Source: Acholoe squamosa (Eukaryota; Annelida; Polychaeta; Phyllodocida; Polynoidae). From it: 64,000 bases of DNA. Numbering within the stretch: the stretch's first letter is position 1; each line of letters begins with the position of its first letter. The notes beneath the pieces were generated by a model. The model worked only from the letters and a program-made list of their open reading frames with translations, was not told the origin of the DNA and made no database searches. Below are positions 10,758-21,953 of this stretch, one piece after another. The position numbers and the translations under genes were made by a program. The stretch is from assembly GCA_949317995.1 (NCBI GenBank), contig OX439050.1:18926061-18990060 (forward strand), in the 5' to 3' direction.

Positions 10758-11297
10758 TTATTCTTCTTCTAAAATGTACAGTATATCAAGATAGTCAAAA
10801 AGTTCTTTGTCTTGAATGTCTTCCATCGCAGTATTCAGTTTATCTAACTGATTTGGTTTTAACATGAAGTGGCTTTCAATGTTCTTTGATGCGAACAGTA
10901 ACGTATCCCAGTTTAATTTGGTGACAGTGAAACCTTCTATTTCAATTTTAGAGTTCATGTTAACGTTCGAACTAAACAGATGTTTTATTTGATCCATTTT
11001 AGATGAGAGTTCTGTCCATTCTTCTTCGAAAATTTCGATCTTTTGTTCTTCTTTTACATCCAAGTATACGAGTGTGTTGTCTTCGTGCGGCACGTCATCG
11101 TACATAACAACTAAATCGAGATTGTAGGAAATGTTATAACATCCTCGCAAACACGTTTTCACTTCACCTTGATCCGTGTAACTATGTGCTCGCACTGCGA
11201 AATTGGTTTCATACCGATGATGACTTTCTTTTGAACTTGTTTCATCTTCTGAGGTTGATGATTCAATGTTATTCATTATAGTTTCGTTGTCAGCCAT
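10758..11297 (-). CDS. Orphan acidic protein, 179 aa
   Basis: An uninterrupted ORF from an ATG at 11297 to a stop at 10758, lying 110 bases upstream of the dUTPase-like ORF on the same strand. The first 30 residues are Ser/Glu-rich and probably disordered. The rest alternates short hydrophobic strands with acidic segments and ends in ILEEE. No signal peptide, membrane segment or cysteine cluster is visible. I do not recognise the family. Its length, its lack of introns and the tight spacing to two other minus-strand ORFs of similar composition argue for a small viral- or transposon-type gene cluster. Confidence 0.55.
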   Translation of the reverse strand: MADNETIMNNIESSTSEDETSSKESHHRYETNFAVRAHSYTDQGEVKTCLRGCYNISYNLDLVVMYDDVPHEDNTLVYLDVKEEQKIEIFEEEWTELSSKMDQIKHLFSSNVNMNSKIEIEGFTVTKLNWDTLLFASKNIESHFMLKPNQLDKLNTAMEDIQDKELFDYLDILYILEEE

Positions 11298-11396
11298 TTT
11301 TTTGACGCAATGAATTATGTTGCTACGTTATGTTGTCATAGCTACACTTAGTAACAAGTGTTTACTCGATTTGTAGCGCATACCTTAGCAACCGTG

Positions 11397-11759
11397 TTAC
11401 ACAGAGAGTGGATACCAAAGACGATCTAAATCATAAATTTCTGCTGGTATTGATTCATTTATATGTCTCCAGCCGGGAAAATAAAGAATTAAGTCATCAT
11501 TTATGAACAGAGTGGCAGAGAATGAGTTACATATGTGTTCTAGTATACTTTGAAATTGACTTCTGAAAGTGATTGTTTGATCTAAAAATAGTATATTCGC
11601 AGATTTCAATGACTGGATAAAATTTTTATATTCTTTAGACTTAAGTACTGTAGTAGTTTCATTGATACGACTATTTCCATGGAATATTATTGAAATTTTG
11701 CTGTATCTTGAATTATCTCGGGTTTGCCATTTAACTCCAAAGTGATCTGTGTAATACAT
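11397..11759 (-). CDS. Orphan protein, 120 aa
   Basis: ORF from an ATG at 11759 to a stop at 11397, the first of three collinear minus-strand ORFs (about 100 bases before the 179-aa ORF). The sequence is a mix of beta-type hydrophobic and aromatic segments (ISIIFHGNSR, ATLFINDDLILYFPGW) and ends DRLWYPLSV, the look of a small globular protein. No known motif recognised. It could be an accessory protein of the element that carries the dUTPase-like gene. Upstream (11760-13150) is AT-rich and I see no gene in it. Confidence 0.5.
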   Translation of the reverse strand: MYYTDHFGVKWQTRDNSRYSKISIIFHGNSRINETTTVLKSKEYKNFIQSLKSANILFLDQTITFRSQFQSILEHICNSFSATLFINDDLILYFPGWRHINESIPAEIYDLDRLWYPLSV

Positions 11760-13149
11760 GACATTGATTAGTTTTTTTAACTTCTAATTTTTATTATCGT
11801 TTTTTCTATTTCTTTTTACATTTTCATGATTTTTCATTTCTTTTTCACATTTTCTCATGAAAGAATTTTACGTATCAGGTTATCTTTTTATCAACAGTTT
11901 CCGACCTCACAACTCTAATGTGTTTATGGTATTCCAACAACCCCCCAAGATCGTTATTATGCATGGATGTAGCTCCTGAGAACAAGGTTTACACTCATGC
12001 ATCATGACAACTTTACATAATCTCTTTTGGTAAAGCAATGATCTCTAAGCTGTTACATAAACTCCAACTCTTAAACTTATAGCAGCGATTAACAGTAACT
12101 GCTGACACATGCAGACAATAACCTTACCCTAGCCCCTACACTTTTCTCAACAAAAGGGGTCTTCACCTGTGGTTCCTAGCTTAAAAAGTACATCATCTTT
12201 AAAAATTTCAGATTTAGTCATTTATTTTAAAAGTATCCAAATTAAAAAATCCCACATCTCCCAACCCTTATTTTAAGATTTTGAAAGCAGGTGATATTCT
12301 CTATAGCTGAAAAGTATAGGGTTTAAGGTATCACATAATTATATGAAAAATCTGTTACCCTTTAATTACCCCATATAGTTACTGGCTAGAGGGTTTTACA
12401 TCTCTAAAAACTTTTCATGCCATAGACTTACTGGATCAGTTTCTGATTTTCAAATAACTGACCGTACATATATCAAAACCTTTCATTCAGCAATAAACAA
12501 GTAAGTCCTGACCAACAATTTGGTATAAATGCCAGAAATATCATTATCACTTGTTCTAAAATAGTAACACCACCACCCCAGAGTCAACTCCTCTATGTTC
12601 AGAAAAATATGAACAGGAACAAATAGGAGGGAACCACCCAAGTAAGCCACATCTTACACCAAGTATAATAATGCATTATGGCATTGCTTAGGTGAAAAAG
12701 GTACATATTTATTTACATAAAAAACTGGGTAGATAGCCAGTAGACTATAACCCCACTTTTATTATAAAGTATATTAATAAAATCAATATTCACCACTACA
12801 CCAATGATATTATACTCATGACCGATGAAAATATATCATTGAATTATCGACTTACGATCTAGAACAGGCAGAGCCGACCGAGCCGGGGTACCATAGACGC
12901 GCCAGAGGTATAAACAACCCAAGTACAATGTCACCAGTCAAAAAGTATAAATGGAGCATAATATCATCGGTGGAGTGATGCATATTGATTTATTAATAGG
13001 TTAAACATTAAGAAAACTGGTAGGATTTACAACAGCAGCAGCAGCAGCAGGAACAGCATACAGCTATTTAAATCTACATTTCACATATTATGGTATACTT
13101 GCTACAGTCTCTAGATCTCAGATCTCGTCCTGAACGTCTAAGTTAACAG

Positions 13150-13497
13150 AGATGTAAAAACACACCAAGTCATACAAGTAAAAATACCGTGCGATCACAA
13201 TTTACATTCTACTTTTGGTATCTTCCCCACCCCTCAGTCCCCTCTTACGAGTAAAGATACTGTGAACAGAGTTTATGTTCTACTTTTTACATATCATACA
13301 TTCCCCTACCCTGCCCTCCCTCCCTTAATTTAGTAGAAATCCTCCATTAATTTCTTCCAGTATAATATCTGTACCTCTGCCTGAGAAAAGAACTTGCTCC
13401 GGGGCAATTGACATTTTTTACATATAATGAATCGTATGAGTATATATACTGTTAACACAGTTTATGTTCTACCTTTTTACCTTCCCTCTCTCATCCC
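13150..13497 (-). repeat. Degenerate tandem copies of the neighbouring last exon
   Basis: The segment containing CTCCATTAATTTCTTCCAG and the TTTATGTTCTAC / CCCTTAATTTAGTA strings appears here in diverged form and again inside exon 3 and its end (13440-13620). The sequence was therefore duplicated locally once or twice. The duplicates have lost an open frame and probably form the 3' untranslated region. Confidence 0.55.
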
Positions 13498-13788
13498 TTA
13501 ATTTAGTAACCCCTCACAGGCCAGACACTCCTCGTTTTTCCAACACAGATGACTGTCAAAGAATTCCTCCATTAATTTCTTCCAGTAGCATATCTGTTCC
13601 TCTGCAAGAGAAACCACTTCCTCCAGGCCTCGGATTTTCTGCTGAAGCTGTTCTGGGGTTGTGGTGCTACTCTGGGGGGTTGTGCTGTTCTCCGGGTTAG
13701 TACTGTTAGAGCTGGCGCCTGGTTCATTGGGGGTGGTGGTACTGCTGAAGTGGGTTTGGAGCTCCCTCTTTAACTTTTTTATGATTTT
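13498..13788 (-). CDS. Last exon (exon 3) of a three-exon gene, coiled-coil and Cys-rich end
   Basis: On the minus strand a 3' splice site (TTTTATTTTCAG) precedes a 97-codon exon ending in TAA at 13498. It starts in phase 0 with a Lys-rich helix (KIIKKLKREL), passes through a Ser/Thr/Pro-rich linker, then a heptad-like helix (LQQKIRGLEEVVSLAEEQI) and a Cys-containing tail (CWKNEECLACEGLLN). Exon 2 (14059-14145) and exon 1 (18519-18764) are also in phase 0, giving a predicted product of 207 residues if no further exon lies in the long intron. Function unknown. The helices suggest oligomerisation. Confidence 0.6.
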   Translation of the reverse strand, partial: KIIKKLKRELQTHFSSTTTPNEPGASSNSTNPENSTTPQSSTTTPEQLQQKIRGLEEVVSLAEEQICYWKKLMEEFFDSHLCWKNEECLACEGLLN

Positions 13789-14058
13789 CTGAAAATAAAA
13801 GTCTAATCATTAGAAATCACCTTATAAATGCATGTAAAAATTTTAGACACACACACACACCCCCACAAATACTACGGTTTATACCTTATCTAACGGATAG
13901 ATAGGTAGGGGTTTATATAAAAAAGATAAATCCATGTAAATTTTTAAAAAAACAGACATGTAAAGTGTCTACTAGAAGTAATATTCCTCTAACTGGTAGG
14001 ACTTATCAGAGAAAACAAATGAGGTATGTGTTTTATATCAGAAACTCTGATTACTCAC

Positions 14059-14145
14059 TTCAGCTTTCATTTTTCGCCAATAGCGGGTCTGGAGTGTCGC
14101 TCTTATTGATGCCAGGGCCTCAGGGCACCCGACATCCTTGTCCAC
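14059..14145 (-). CDS. Exon 2 of the three-exon gene
   Basis: 87 bases (29 codons) between a 3' splice site (AAAAAG preceded by a T-rich run) and a consensus donor (GAA|GTGAGT). The reading frame VDKDVGCPEALASIRATLQT continues with RYWRKMKAE and runs directly into exon 3 in phase 0. The Arg/Lys-rich helical segment may be a DNA- or protein-contact region. The acceptor has a purine run right before AG, so a neighbouring AG could be used instead. Confidence 0.55.
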
Positions 14146-14233
14146 CTTTTTAAAACAGGAAAAATAAATAAGAAACAAAGACGATACATTACTGAACACC
14201 CGACCCCATGGTCAGATAATCCACTAATTTACA

Positions 14234-14620
14234 TTACCGTAATACCTCTTAGTATAAAGAGCCCTTATACTCTTGAAGTTTCGTTCCCCGGATTGACAAG
14301 GGCATACCAAGAGTTTTCATTTGATACCAATTTTTGCATAGTAATAAACTGTGAGGTTATGGTAAAGTTTACTTCATAATATAATACCGTTATACCTCAT
14401 GTATAAGGTGCACCTTGCATATAAGGCTCACCTAGAGCTTTGGCTTGGTCTAAAAATTAAATATTTCATAGCTTCTCTTCTCTTTTTAAAAAAGCTATGG
14501 GTAGCTAGAGGCTTCCGATACCTCAGGATCCCCTATCCTTCTATATGAGAAAGCATTTACTGAAGACCTGTAGCATTTACTGAAGACCATATGGGTGTAA
14601 GATGCGGCAAGTGCACTGTT
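14234..14620. repeat. Decayed TACCGTA-type sequence
   Basis: Strings ATTACCGTAATACC, ATACCGTTATACC, TGTATAAGGTGCACC and ATATAAGGCTCACC recall the MITE family seen at 127-4980, but clear ends are missing. A 38-base direct duplication follows at about 14670-14735. 14736-15370 shows no gene. Confidence 0.4.
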
Positions 14621-15383
14621 TAGATCATAATTTTAGACACAGCTATTCTGGGGCTATACCCTGTAGACACTCTTTCAAACTCATGACACAGACGATATTC
14701 ATGACTCTTTCAAACTCATGACACATACGATATTCATGAGCTCCTCTCGTGTCGACGGTCCACCCGTAATTTAGACAACACCCGGGCACCAGTAGTAAGT
14801 CAGATAGAGAAGAATAACTACAACTACCGGTAGGCCTACATCTAGTTACATTTAGCTACATGTAGCTCTGTGTAACCGTAAAGAGTCACTTTGAGAAGAA
14901 AAGACTATCATCAAGGGAACAATAGGACAGATGATGAGGTATGAAGAACTAATTTGAAATGAAACTAAGGAAAAACAAATATGACATCAACTTCACTTTT
15001 GTTAGACTAATCCAGGGACTCTAGGTACATCTTGCATGAAACACTGCATAGAAGAAATCTCAATAGGTAACCTCTACATTTCATTGAATATGTGTGACCA
15101 GACAAGCAAAAACACCCCTCTGCAGGGAAATTCATCATCAAAGTTCATCTCAAGATCTTTAAAATGAGACATAATTAACTAAAATATTCCTAGTAGTTTT
15201 GTCAGAATCTCTCCATGAACATTGGTTGCTATTCATATCAGAAAATGACAGTTAAACTATAAAAATGCATTATTAACCATAATAATCACAAAAAATCAGA
15301 CTTTTCATAAAAATACCTAAAAGGATAAGGTAAAGGTCGTATGCTTGTGGGGTCTTGGATTTGTTATACCTCGGATACAAAGC

Positions 15384-15460
15384 ACACACACACACACACA
15401 CACACACATTATCGTGCACAGGTGTGTGTGTGTTTGTGTGTTGTGTGTGTGTGTGTGTAC
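15384..15460. repeat. (CA)n / (TG)n microsatellite
   Basis: A CA run (15384-15408) is followed after a short spacer by a TG run interrupted by TTTG and TTG. The two runs could fold back on each other. Open frames across them are artefacts. Confidence 0.9.
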
Positions 15461-15865
15461 TAGATACACATGGCCTCGTGGGTTGGTCAGGGACCAGCAC
15501 TCCAACCCCATGTGTGTACAAACACATTATCTGAACATAACCAACCTATGGAAGGCCGGTACAACATGTCGCCACTTGCCAATTGCCATTTGATAGGTAT
15601 ATGTTAACATTTGCCAATTGTAGGTTTGCCAATATCCAAGTCCTAATTATGGTACCCCCCACCACAAACCACCGCTTGAGGCGCACTTTACAGTTCCAGG
15701 GAGGGTATGGAGTAGAGACACGCTGGAGGGGAATCAAACCAGTTAAGGTGAGCTATATGCCAGTCATGGTGAAAAAGTCTCATCCACAAAAACAAAGAAC
15801 TTAACACTTTAAAAACTACTTTCTGTTCAGCCAGTGTTATAAGCATAGGCATCTTGAGAAGTATA

Positions 15866-16324
15866 GGTCTCAGTGAAGGAAATCCCGCAGAAAACCGGAA
15901 GTCATATACGATTGTGGTCAGAAGTGAATACTGCAGGCACACTGAATGGTCAATAACCATGTTGAAAATAATGCCAATAAATATAAAACCACTACACATG
16001 TTATTGAACATTTGCTGCTTTGAATAAAATACCAGGAGGGCATTTCTCAAAGTGCTTACCTATTTTTTCAAAGGTTAAATTGGAAAAAGTGAATCTACAT
16101 TTTATTCAGTGCAGATTTAGGCAGAATCAGGGTGTTTTTACGCTATAGTCCAGTGCTCAAAATTTTCGTGGTCAATTCATATTTTAAGTCAGCCTATATT
16201 ATGAAGGAAGGATGTATCTATTAATTCTGGGGTGATTTTTAGAAAATGAACATGTTCCAATGGGTGCTATCGCATTTCGCGCTACATTAAATTATAGTGC
16301 GGAACCAATTCCTTCTCTGACACC
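15866..16324. repeat. 459-bp MITE with TA duplication, copy A
   Basis: Ends GGTCTCAGTGAAGGAA and TTCCTTCTCTGACACC are inverted repeats flanked by TA on both sides, as for Tc1/mariner-type insertions. Copy B at 17239-17697 has exactly the same length and differs at few positions. No coding capacity. Confidence 0.75.
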
Positions 16325-17238
16325 TAAAGCATATGGGGGATTAGCATGAAAAAGGAAAATACCCCTCAAATCAGTTTTTTTCTATATTAATTATTTAAAG
16401 AAGGATTGTTTTTGCCAAATTCTATGGAAAATGTGTTCATAGGTCTCTAAAATGTGTCCAAAATCAAGGAAAAATCATGTTTATATTGATGTCGGAGTGG
16501 TCCGCAGGCCGCGCTGCAGGTTCATTTCAGTCTAGGGCCACTGGCATAGTGCAGATTATTTTGATAGGCCCGATTTATTTTTACCTTATTCTTAACAGGG
16601 TAGGCATTTCATATCTGTGTAGTATTGGCCACTTGCAGCTAGTCTAGGTAGTACAGAGAGGGGTTATTTTTGCGCTTTGACATATCATCTGTATTAGTTA
16701 AGTTAGGCACTGACACCGCAAATGGTATATCTACCGCTTCAAGAAAACTATCCAGGGTATAATATTTTGGGACATTTCCTTGAAATCATCTAGAAATGTA
16801 GGATTGTATTACCCAGTATCCATGTTACATACTCTCATAAATCTTCCCAGGCATGGCATGTGAATATTGTGTACTTTTTGCAGTGATTTTTATGTATTTT
16901 TCTACAATTTTTCATAATTTGTCAATTATATCCACAGTAAACTGCAACAAGGACACTTACACAATATAGAGAAAAATCAAAAGAATATCCATGCCAAATT
17001 TGATAATCCTAGAGGCATGGCTTGTCATGAAAATGACTTAAAGATGAAGAGGGCGGTGTCCTCGGACAGAAACATAGAAATCAGGCTGATTTTGGGTATT
17101 ACTTGGCCTGAAAGGCACCCTATATCATGAGATAGAGCGGTCCAAGGAGCATAAAACCTAGGGGCCTGTGTAAAAACATTTATTGGATTATAAAAATCTC
17201 AATTATAGACAAGACATGCACACAGCCCATTAATAGTA

Positions 17239-17697
17239 GGTCTCAGTGAAGGAAATCCCGCAGAAAACCGGAAGTCATATACGATTGTGGTCAGAAGTGA
17301 ATACTGCAGGCACACTGAATGGTCAATAACCATAATGAAAATAATGCCAATAAATATAAAACCACTACACATGTTGTTGAACATTTGCTGCTTTGAATAA
17401 AATACCAGGAGGGCATTTCTCAAAGTGCTTACCTATTTTTTCAAAGGTTAAATTGGAAAAAGTGAATCTATATTTTATTCAGTGCAGATTTAGGCAGAAT
17501 CAGGGTGTTTTTACGCTATAGTCCAGTGCTCAAAATTTTCGTGGTCAATTCATATTTTAAGTCAGCCTATATTATGAAGGAAGGATGTATCTATTAATTC
17601 TGGGGTGATTTTTAGAAAATGAACATGTTCCAATGGGTGCTATCGCATTTCGCGCTACATTAAATTATAGTGCGGAACCAATTCCTTCTCTGAGACC
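17239..17697. repeat. 459-bp MITE with TA duplication, copy B
   Basis: GGTCTCAGTGAAGGAA to TTCCTTCTCTGAGACC, flanked by TA. Same orientation as copy A, 1373 bases away. The right end is intact here, whereas copy A has one changed base in it. Confidence 0.75.
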
Positions 17698-18518
17698 TAT
17701 ACCCTCCTTAGGGCCTCAGAGAGTGCCGCCTGGTGGTGACTGGTGGTGAAAACGGCCGTCACAACCCAACTCGGGACTTGGGTATTGACAGTCATGGGTT
17801 TATATGGGTTGTCAGTTGTGATTTCCTGATTCAAAGCTTTCAGCTATTACTTAAAGTCTAGGTCTATATAGGCTATATATATATATATATGTTACCGTAT
17901 CATGTCAGTTAATTGGCAAATGGCAACTGGATTACCCTACAAGTCTATTATCTGTATGGCTGGCTAATTAGCAAGTGGCAATTGACATAACATTGTAAAT
18001 AATTGGCAAATGACAATTGGCAAATGGCTACTAGGCATTTGGATCCTACAACTGACAAGTTTCAACCTGTAAGTGGCAATTGGCGAATGGCAGTTGGCAA
18101 CTGACAACATGTCGCACCGACCTTCCATACCATCCTGAATTCCTCATCCAATGGAACCGGATATATCATGCAATCAAGTAAAGTATCTGCTGGGAGAGTG
18201 GTGGAATGACATCACCACAGTGCGTTGGTCCTCTGACCAACACCGTGAACATTGGTCCACTGTTTCTTATTGGGAACTGCACTAGCGACTATGGACCATT
18301 CATCACTTTATTAGATAATTCTGAGGGAGAGCTAGGCGATGAACAGTGAAGTTTAAAAGATAAATAGGGTAGAGTGCAGAATCGGGGTCCTTGCCTTTCT
18401 ACGTCATAGGGTTAGGGTAAGCGGTAAGGGTAGGTAAAGGGTTCGCTATAGATCCCCAAATGGGAGGGACCCAGATCCTGCACTAGTCCTGATAAATAAA
18501 ATAAATGAATTACCTCAC

Positions 18519-18764
18519 CTGTGGAGCAGTTGGCGGTGAGTGCTGGTGTGATTGACCTGGTAGGTCAAGCGGCACATCGGGCTGGGGTGGTTGACTCGGG
18601 GCGTGGATCGCCTCGACCTGGGGTGCCTGCGGTGGTTGAAGTGGTTGACTCGGGGGGTGGATCGCCTCGGCCTGGGGTGGTTGGGGTGGGAACAGACTCG
18701 AGGGGTGATGTGACTGACTAGGTTGGGCCTCGGCCTCCTCCCCATGGCTGGACTCTTTATCCAT
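18519..18764 (-). CDS. First coding exon of the three-exon gene, Pro/Gln-rich
   Basis: ATG at 18764 opens exactly 82 codons ending at a donor (CACAG|GTGAGG), phase 0. The peptide begins MDKESSHGEEAEAQPSQ and continues as Pro/Gln/Ser-rich sequence with a near-duplicated module (AEAIHPPSQP and VEAIHAPSQP), typical of a disordered activation or linker region. Exons 2 and 3 lie 4.4 and 4.7 kb downstream in the same phase. A longer frame from 18994 overlaps this exon in another phase, but it runs through the promoter boxes and does not fit the downstream exons. The gene sits inside the 33-kb inverted-repeat structure. Confidence 0.6.
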
Positions 18765-18844
18765 ATTTTACAGAGGTTAGAGATAGATTTCTGCTGCTGC
18801 TGCTGACCCTCCTGCTGCTGCTGCTTCTCTGACTCCACCAGTTC

Positions 18845-18940
18845 AAAGTGTCGGATAAGCACATGCGTCAAGTTTTTATGATAACTGACAGGTGCTGATT
18901 GGTCAATGACACCACAATTAACGAAGCCTGATTGGCTAAA
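18845..18940 (-). promoter_or_regulatory. Two CCAAT boxes and a TATA-like box for the three-exon gene
   Basis: On the minus strand AGCCAATCAGG (18931-18935 core) and ACCAATCAGC (18898-18902 core) are followed by CATAAAAAC at 18872-18880. A start site about 30 bases downstream would leave an 80-base leader, containing CAG triplets, before the ATG at 18764. Order and spacing are those of a normal RNA polymerase II promoter. Confidence 0.55.
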
Positions 18941-19019
18941 GGTCACGCCTCTTCTTTTTGATTCCATATTTGGCAAAAACAATCTCGCATGCATCCGGTG
19001 ACTCCTTTTAACAGGCTAC

Positions 19020-20645
19020 CAAAGGTTTTATACCTAGTCAAACTAACGGTGGTCTGCTACAGTATAAAAAAGGTATTTGATGGGAATGGGGGAACTGCCG
19101 GGAACACTTGTTCTGGTACCTCTTTTTACACCCTTGGCATATAGTTACCAGCGAATATTCTATGTATCAGACAGTTGAAAAGAAAAACGTTTAGGGGTTC
19201 AAAATCAGCTATGTAGGGTGTGGGTGGCGTGACATCCTTAGGCATGGGGAGAGACGCAAAAGGGGGATTCACCTAAGACGAAATTGATGTCAGCAGGATG
19301 TTTTTCGATCCTTGATACCGTAAAACCTTCTTTATAATGGTTTGCCCATGCTTCTCTCTATCACGTCACTGTATAATTCTAGTGTATATCTACCATGCCT
19401 TATAAATTTTAAAACCTTTAGGATATAAACATAACAAGGTTGTCACTTTAGATAAAAATGAAGAGCCGATGCCTCTTAAAATATAAAAAAGATTTGCCAT
19501 GCAAAGGAGGTGCAGATCCCCCTGCAGTACATCATGGCCATAGAGGCCATAATGCAACACAGGAAGCCAGTATTACAAGGGAAAATGTGCGCCAATCGGA
19601 GACTAAAATCTAGTAATTCTATACCTAACATGTTAGTAATGTTTTCACCAACCTTTTAAGGCAAGCTGGCGAGAAAAGCGGTCTTTTTGTCTAAGGGGGT
19701 TAGTAGTTTTATCTAAGGGTTAGTAGATTTCTTCACACCAGGTGACAGTGTGGTTTGCATGAGGATTTTTGTAGGAAGTGTCTATCATGGAAAGGCCTAC
19801 AAATGTGAAATTAATGGCACTTCTAATGACTATTGACTTGATAAAGCCTACACCATTAAACCTGGCATAAGACTTAACAGAATACAACCTATAGGTTTAT
19901 TATGTTATTTATTGAGCAAGGAAAAAGAATAGAAACACCTTTTCTCTGGATTTTCTCATATTTCTCCATCTACGGCCCCATGAGTCAAACCCAGAACAAC
20001 TAAGTTCAGGGGTTGCAAATGAAAATGATATGAGGCATTAAACCTGCTTCTCAAATGGAGAGGCTATGTTATGGGTGTCTTAATCGATCTGGAGTTTACA
20101 CCTATCATTTAAATCAAAATAAAAGAATGGGTATTAATGGTATTGAAATAGTCCATGTAGTTAGAAAAAAAATGTAAGGCAAGTTAGGAAGAATGTCCAA
20201 CTTGCCTGATTTCTCCTAAGGGGTAGGCATAAACTCCCAAGAAAACTTCGGTGGTGTCTTAGAAATTCCAGCAAAATAGGACCTGTTAAAGGATAAATTC
20301 TGAACCTAGGAATTTTATCCCCGATTCATATAGGACTAGAGGGGTTTACGGTATAAAAAGGTTCGAAATATAACCTGTTGACCCCAATCTCGTCTGGGAT
20401 AAATTCCCATGTTCTATCTTTCCCACGTCCCGGAGATGTGACGCCACCCAAACGCTACATAGTTTGCCCGACCCGAAAAACATTTTCTTTCAACTGTCTG
20501 TGATGTAAAACATTCGCTGGTTGCTATACGTCAAGGGTGTGACTAGAGGTACCAGCGGAAGTGTTCCCCAGGGATTCGCTCCGATTCCGTCAAATACCTC
20601 TTTAGGGGATAACAGACCACATCTAGTTTAACCAAGTTTTAACCC
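19020..20645. mobile_element. 1.6-kb element with ~300-bp diverged TIRs
   Basis: 19020-19330 and 20345-20645 are inverted copies at roughly three-quarters identity by eye. Shared words include GGTATTTGA, GAACACTT, TGGTACCTCT, ACCAGCGAAT, CAGACAGTTGAAA and GTGGCGT. The middle shows no transposase. An old non-autonomous element. Confidence 0.6.
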
Positions 20646-21084
20646 CTGGTGGTTTGTGAAGAAGGAGTAATCCCCGGGTCCATATACTCTACACCACCAT
20701 AGCTAACCTTTTATCCAAAACAGGGTTTAACTCTTCCTTTACCAGAATATTTCAGATAAATCACACTCGATGGTTATGATTGATTTCTAACAAGAACATA
20801 TCTGTTATTTCTAGTACAAAACACTGAAACAAAGTACAGAAATTTGTATTTCCAGTAAAACACAATTTTCATCTGTATTCATAAATAGTTACATAGTGGC
20901 ATAGATACACAGTGGGTACACATTTACAACAGAAAAGTGGTAGTATACCCCACAGTCATAGGGTAAATACTTGAGTTATACCTCTCTACTTTGGGGTAAA
21001 ACACCTTTCAGAATAGAGGTACTGTTCTATAATAGATGGGGTAAAATGCAATCATGGTGTATAGGGTGTCAGGATATAGTGGTA

Positions 21085-21440
21085 TTTCTAAACACTTATC
21101 TAAATAAGTGTTTATAATTTAAACACTTATTTAAATGTTCTAAACACTTTTTGAAATGTGTTTAGAAAGGAAACACTTTTCTAAACACCTTTTGGGAAAG
21201 TGTTTTGTGTGTAAACACTTTTTGACTAAACACTTTTTGCTAAACACTTTTCAAAAAGTGTTTTGATTCTAAACACTTTTCAAAATAAGTGTTTACAATC
21301 TAAACACATTGTTAATGTGTGTTTAAAATCTAAACACATATGGATGTGTTTAGGTGAAATGTGTTTAGAATGTAAACACTTATGCAATGTGTTTAAAAAA
21401 CTGGGACAAATAAGTGTTTACAATCTAAACACTATTTTTT
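21085..21440. repeat. Array of AAACACTT / AAGTGTTT palindromes
   Basis: More than twenty occurrences of AAACACTT or its complement in 350 bases, often paired into short palindromes such as AAACACTTATTTAAA. The pattern is inverted rather than head-to-tail. The core TAAACA also matches the forkhead consensus, which may be chance. No gene. Confidence 0.7.
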
Positions 21441-21953
21441 ACAGTGTATGCTCATCGGGCTGTGTAGTACTGACTGTAGATTCACCGCTCGTCACAGGGA
21501 GAATGGTGGGGGGTATGGTTGAAGATGTAAATATAGTCATGTCACAGCAATTCATAATCAAAGTAATATTAAGTTGAGTGCATTTACTTGAGAGTCGTGC
21601 CCTCTCCCGTGAGCACTGAATGTTCATATTACCTGAAATGTGTAATTCACTGAGAGCAGTCCATACATCGAGATCTAGAGTATTCAAAGACCTGATTGAT
21701 GTATTCTGAATAATGAGTAGACGGGCAACACGGGCTTCTGTTTGGAACAGAGGAAAAAATTCAATGTTAGACCCATCACATAAGACTACCCTACCATTAT
21801 CCGAGCATAGGCAGTTATCAGGGATTGAAACATCGCTTTACCCCATTCATGATAGGGTATACACCATATCCCCAAAGGATAACAGGGTGCTCATGCACGT
21901 CTACAGTCATGACCTGAGGGTCAAGAGTTGATTTTTTAAGAATGTGTGTAAAA

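Larger units (their letters stand above)
15547..18129. mobile_element. 2.6-kb TIR element (TATGGAAGG ends)
   Basis: The left end reads TATGGAAGGCCGGTACAACA. The right end is the inverted TATGGAAGGTCGGTGCGACA. Next to each end lie repeated TTGGCAAATGGC / GCCACTTGCCAATTG words. No transposase frame is visible, so it is non-autonomous. It carries two nested copies of a 459-base MITE (15866-16324 and 17239-17697) and lies in the long intron of the three-exon gene. Confidence 0.65.

Noticed and set aside
13464-13700. Plus-strand 78-codon ORF
   Set aside because: It is the antisense shadow of exon 3 of the minus-strand gene, which has matching splice phases.
18515-18994. 159-codon minus-strand ORF starting MHARLFLPN
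   Set aside because: It reads through the CCAAT and TATA-like boxes and is out of phase with the downstream exons. The 82-codon frame from 18764 fits better.
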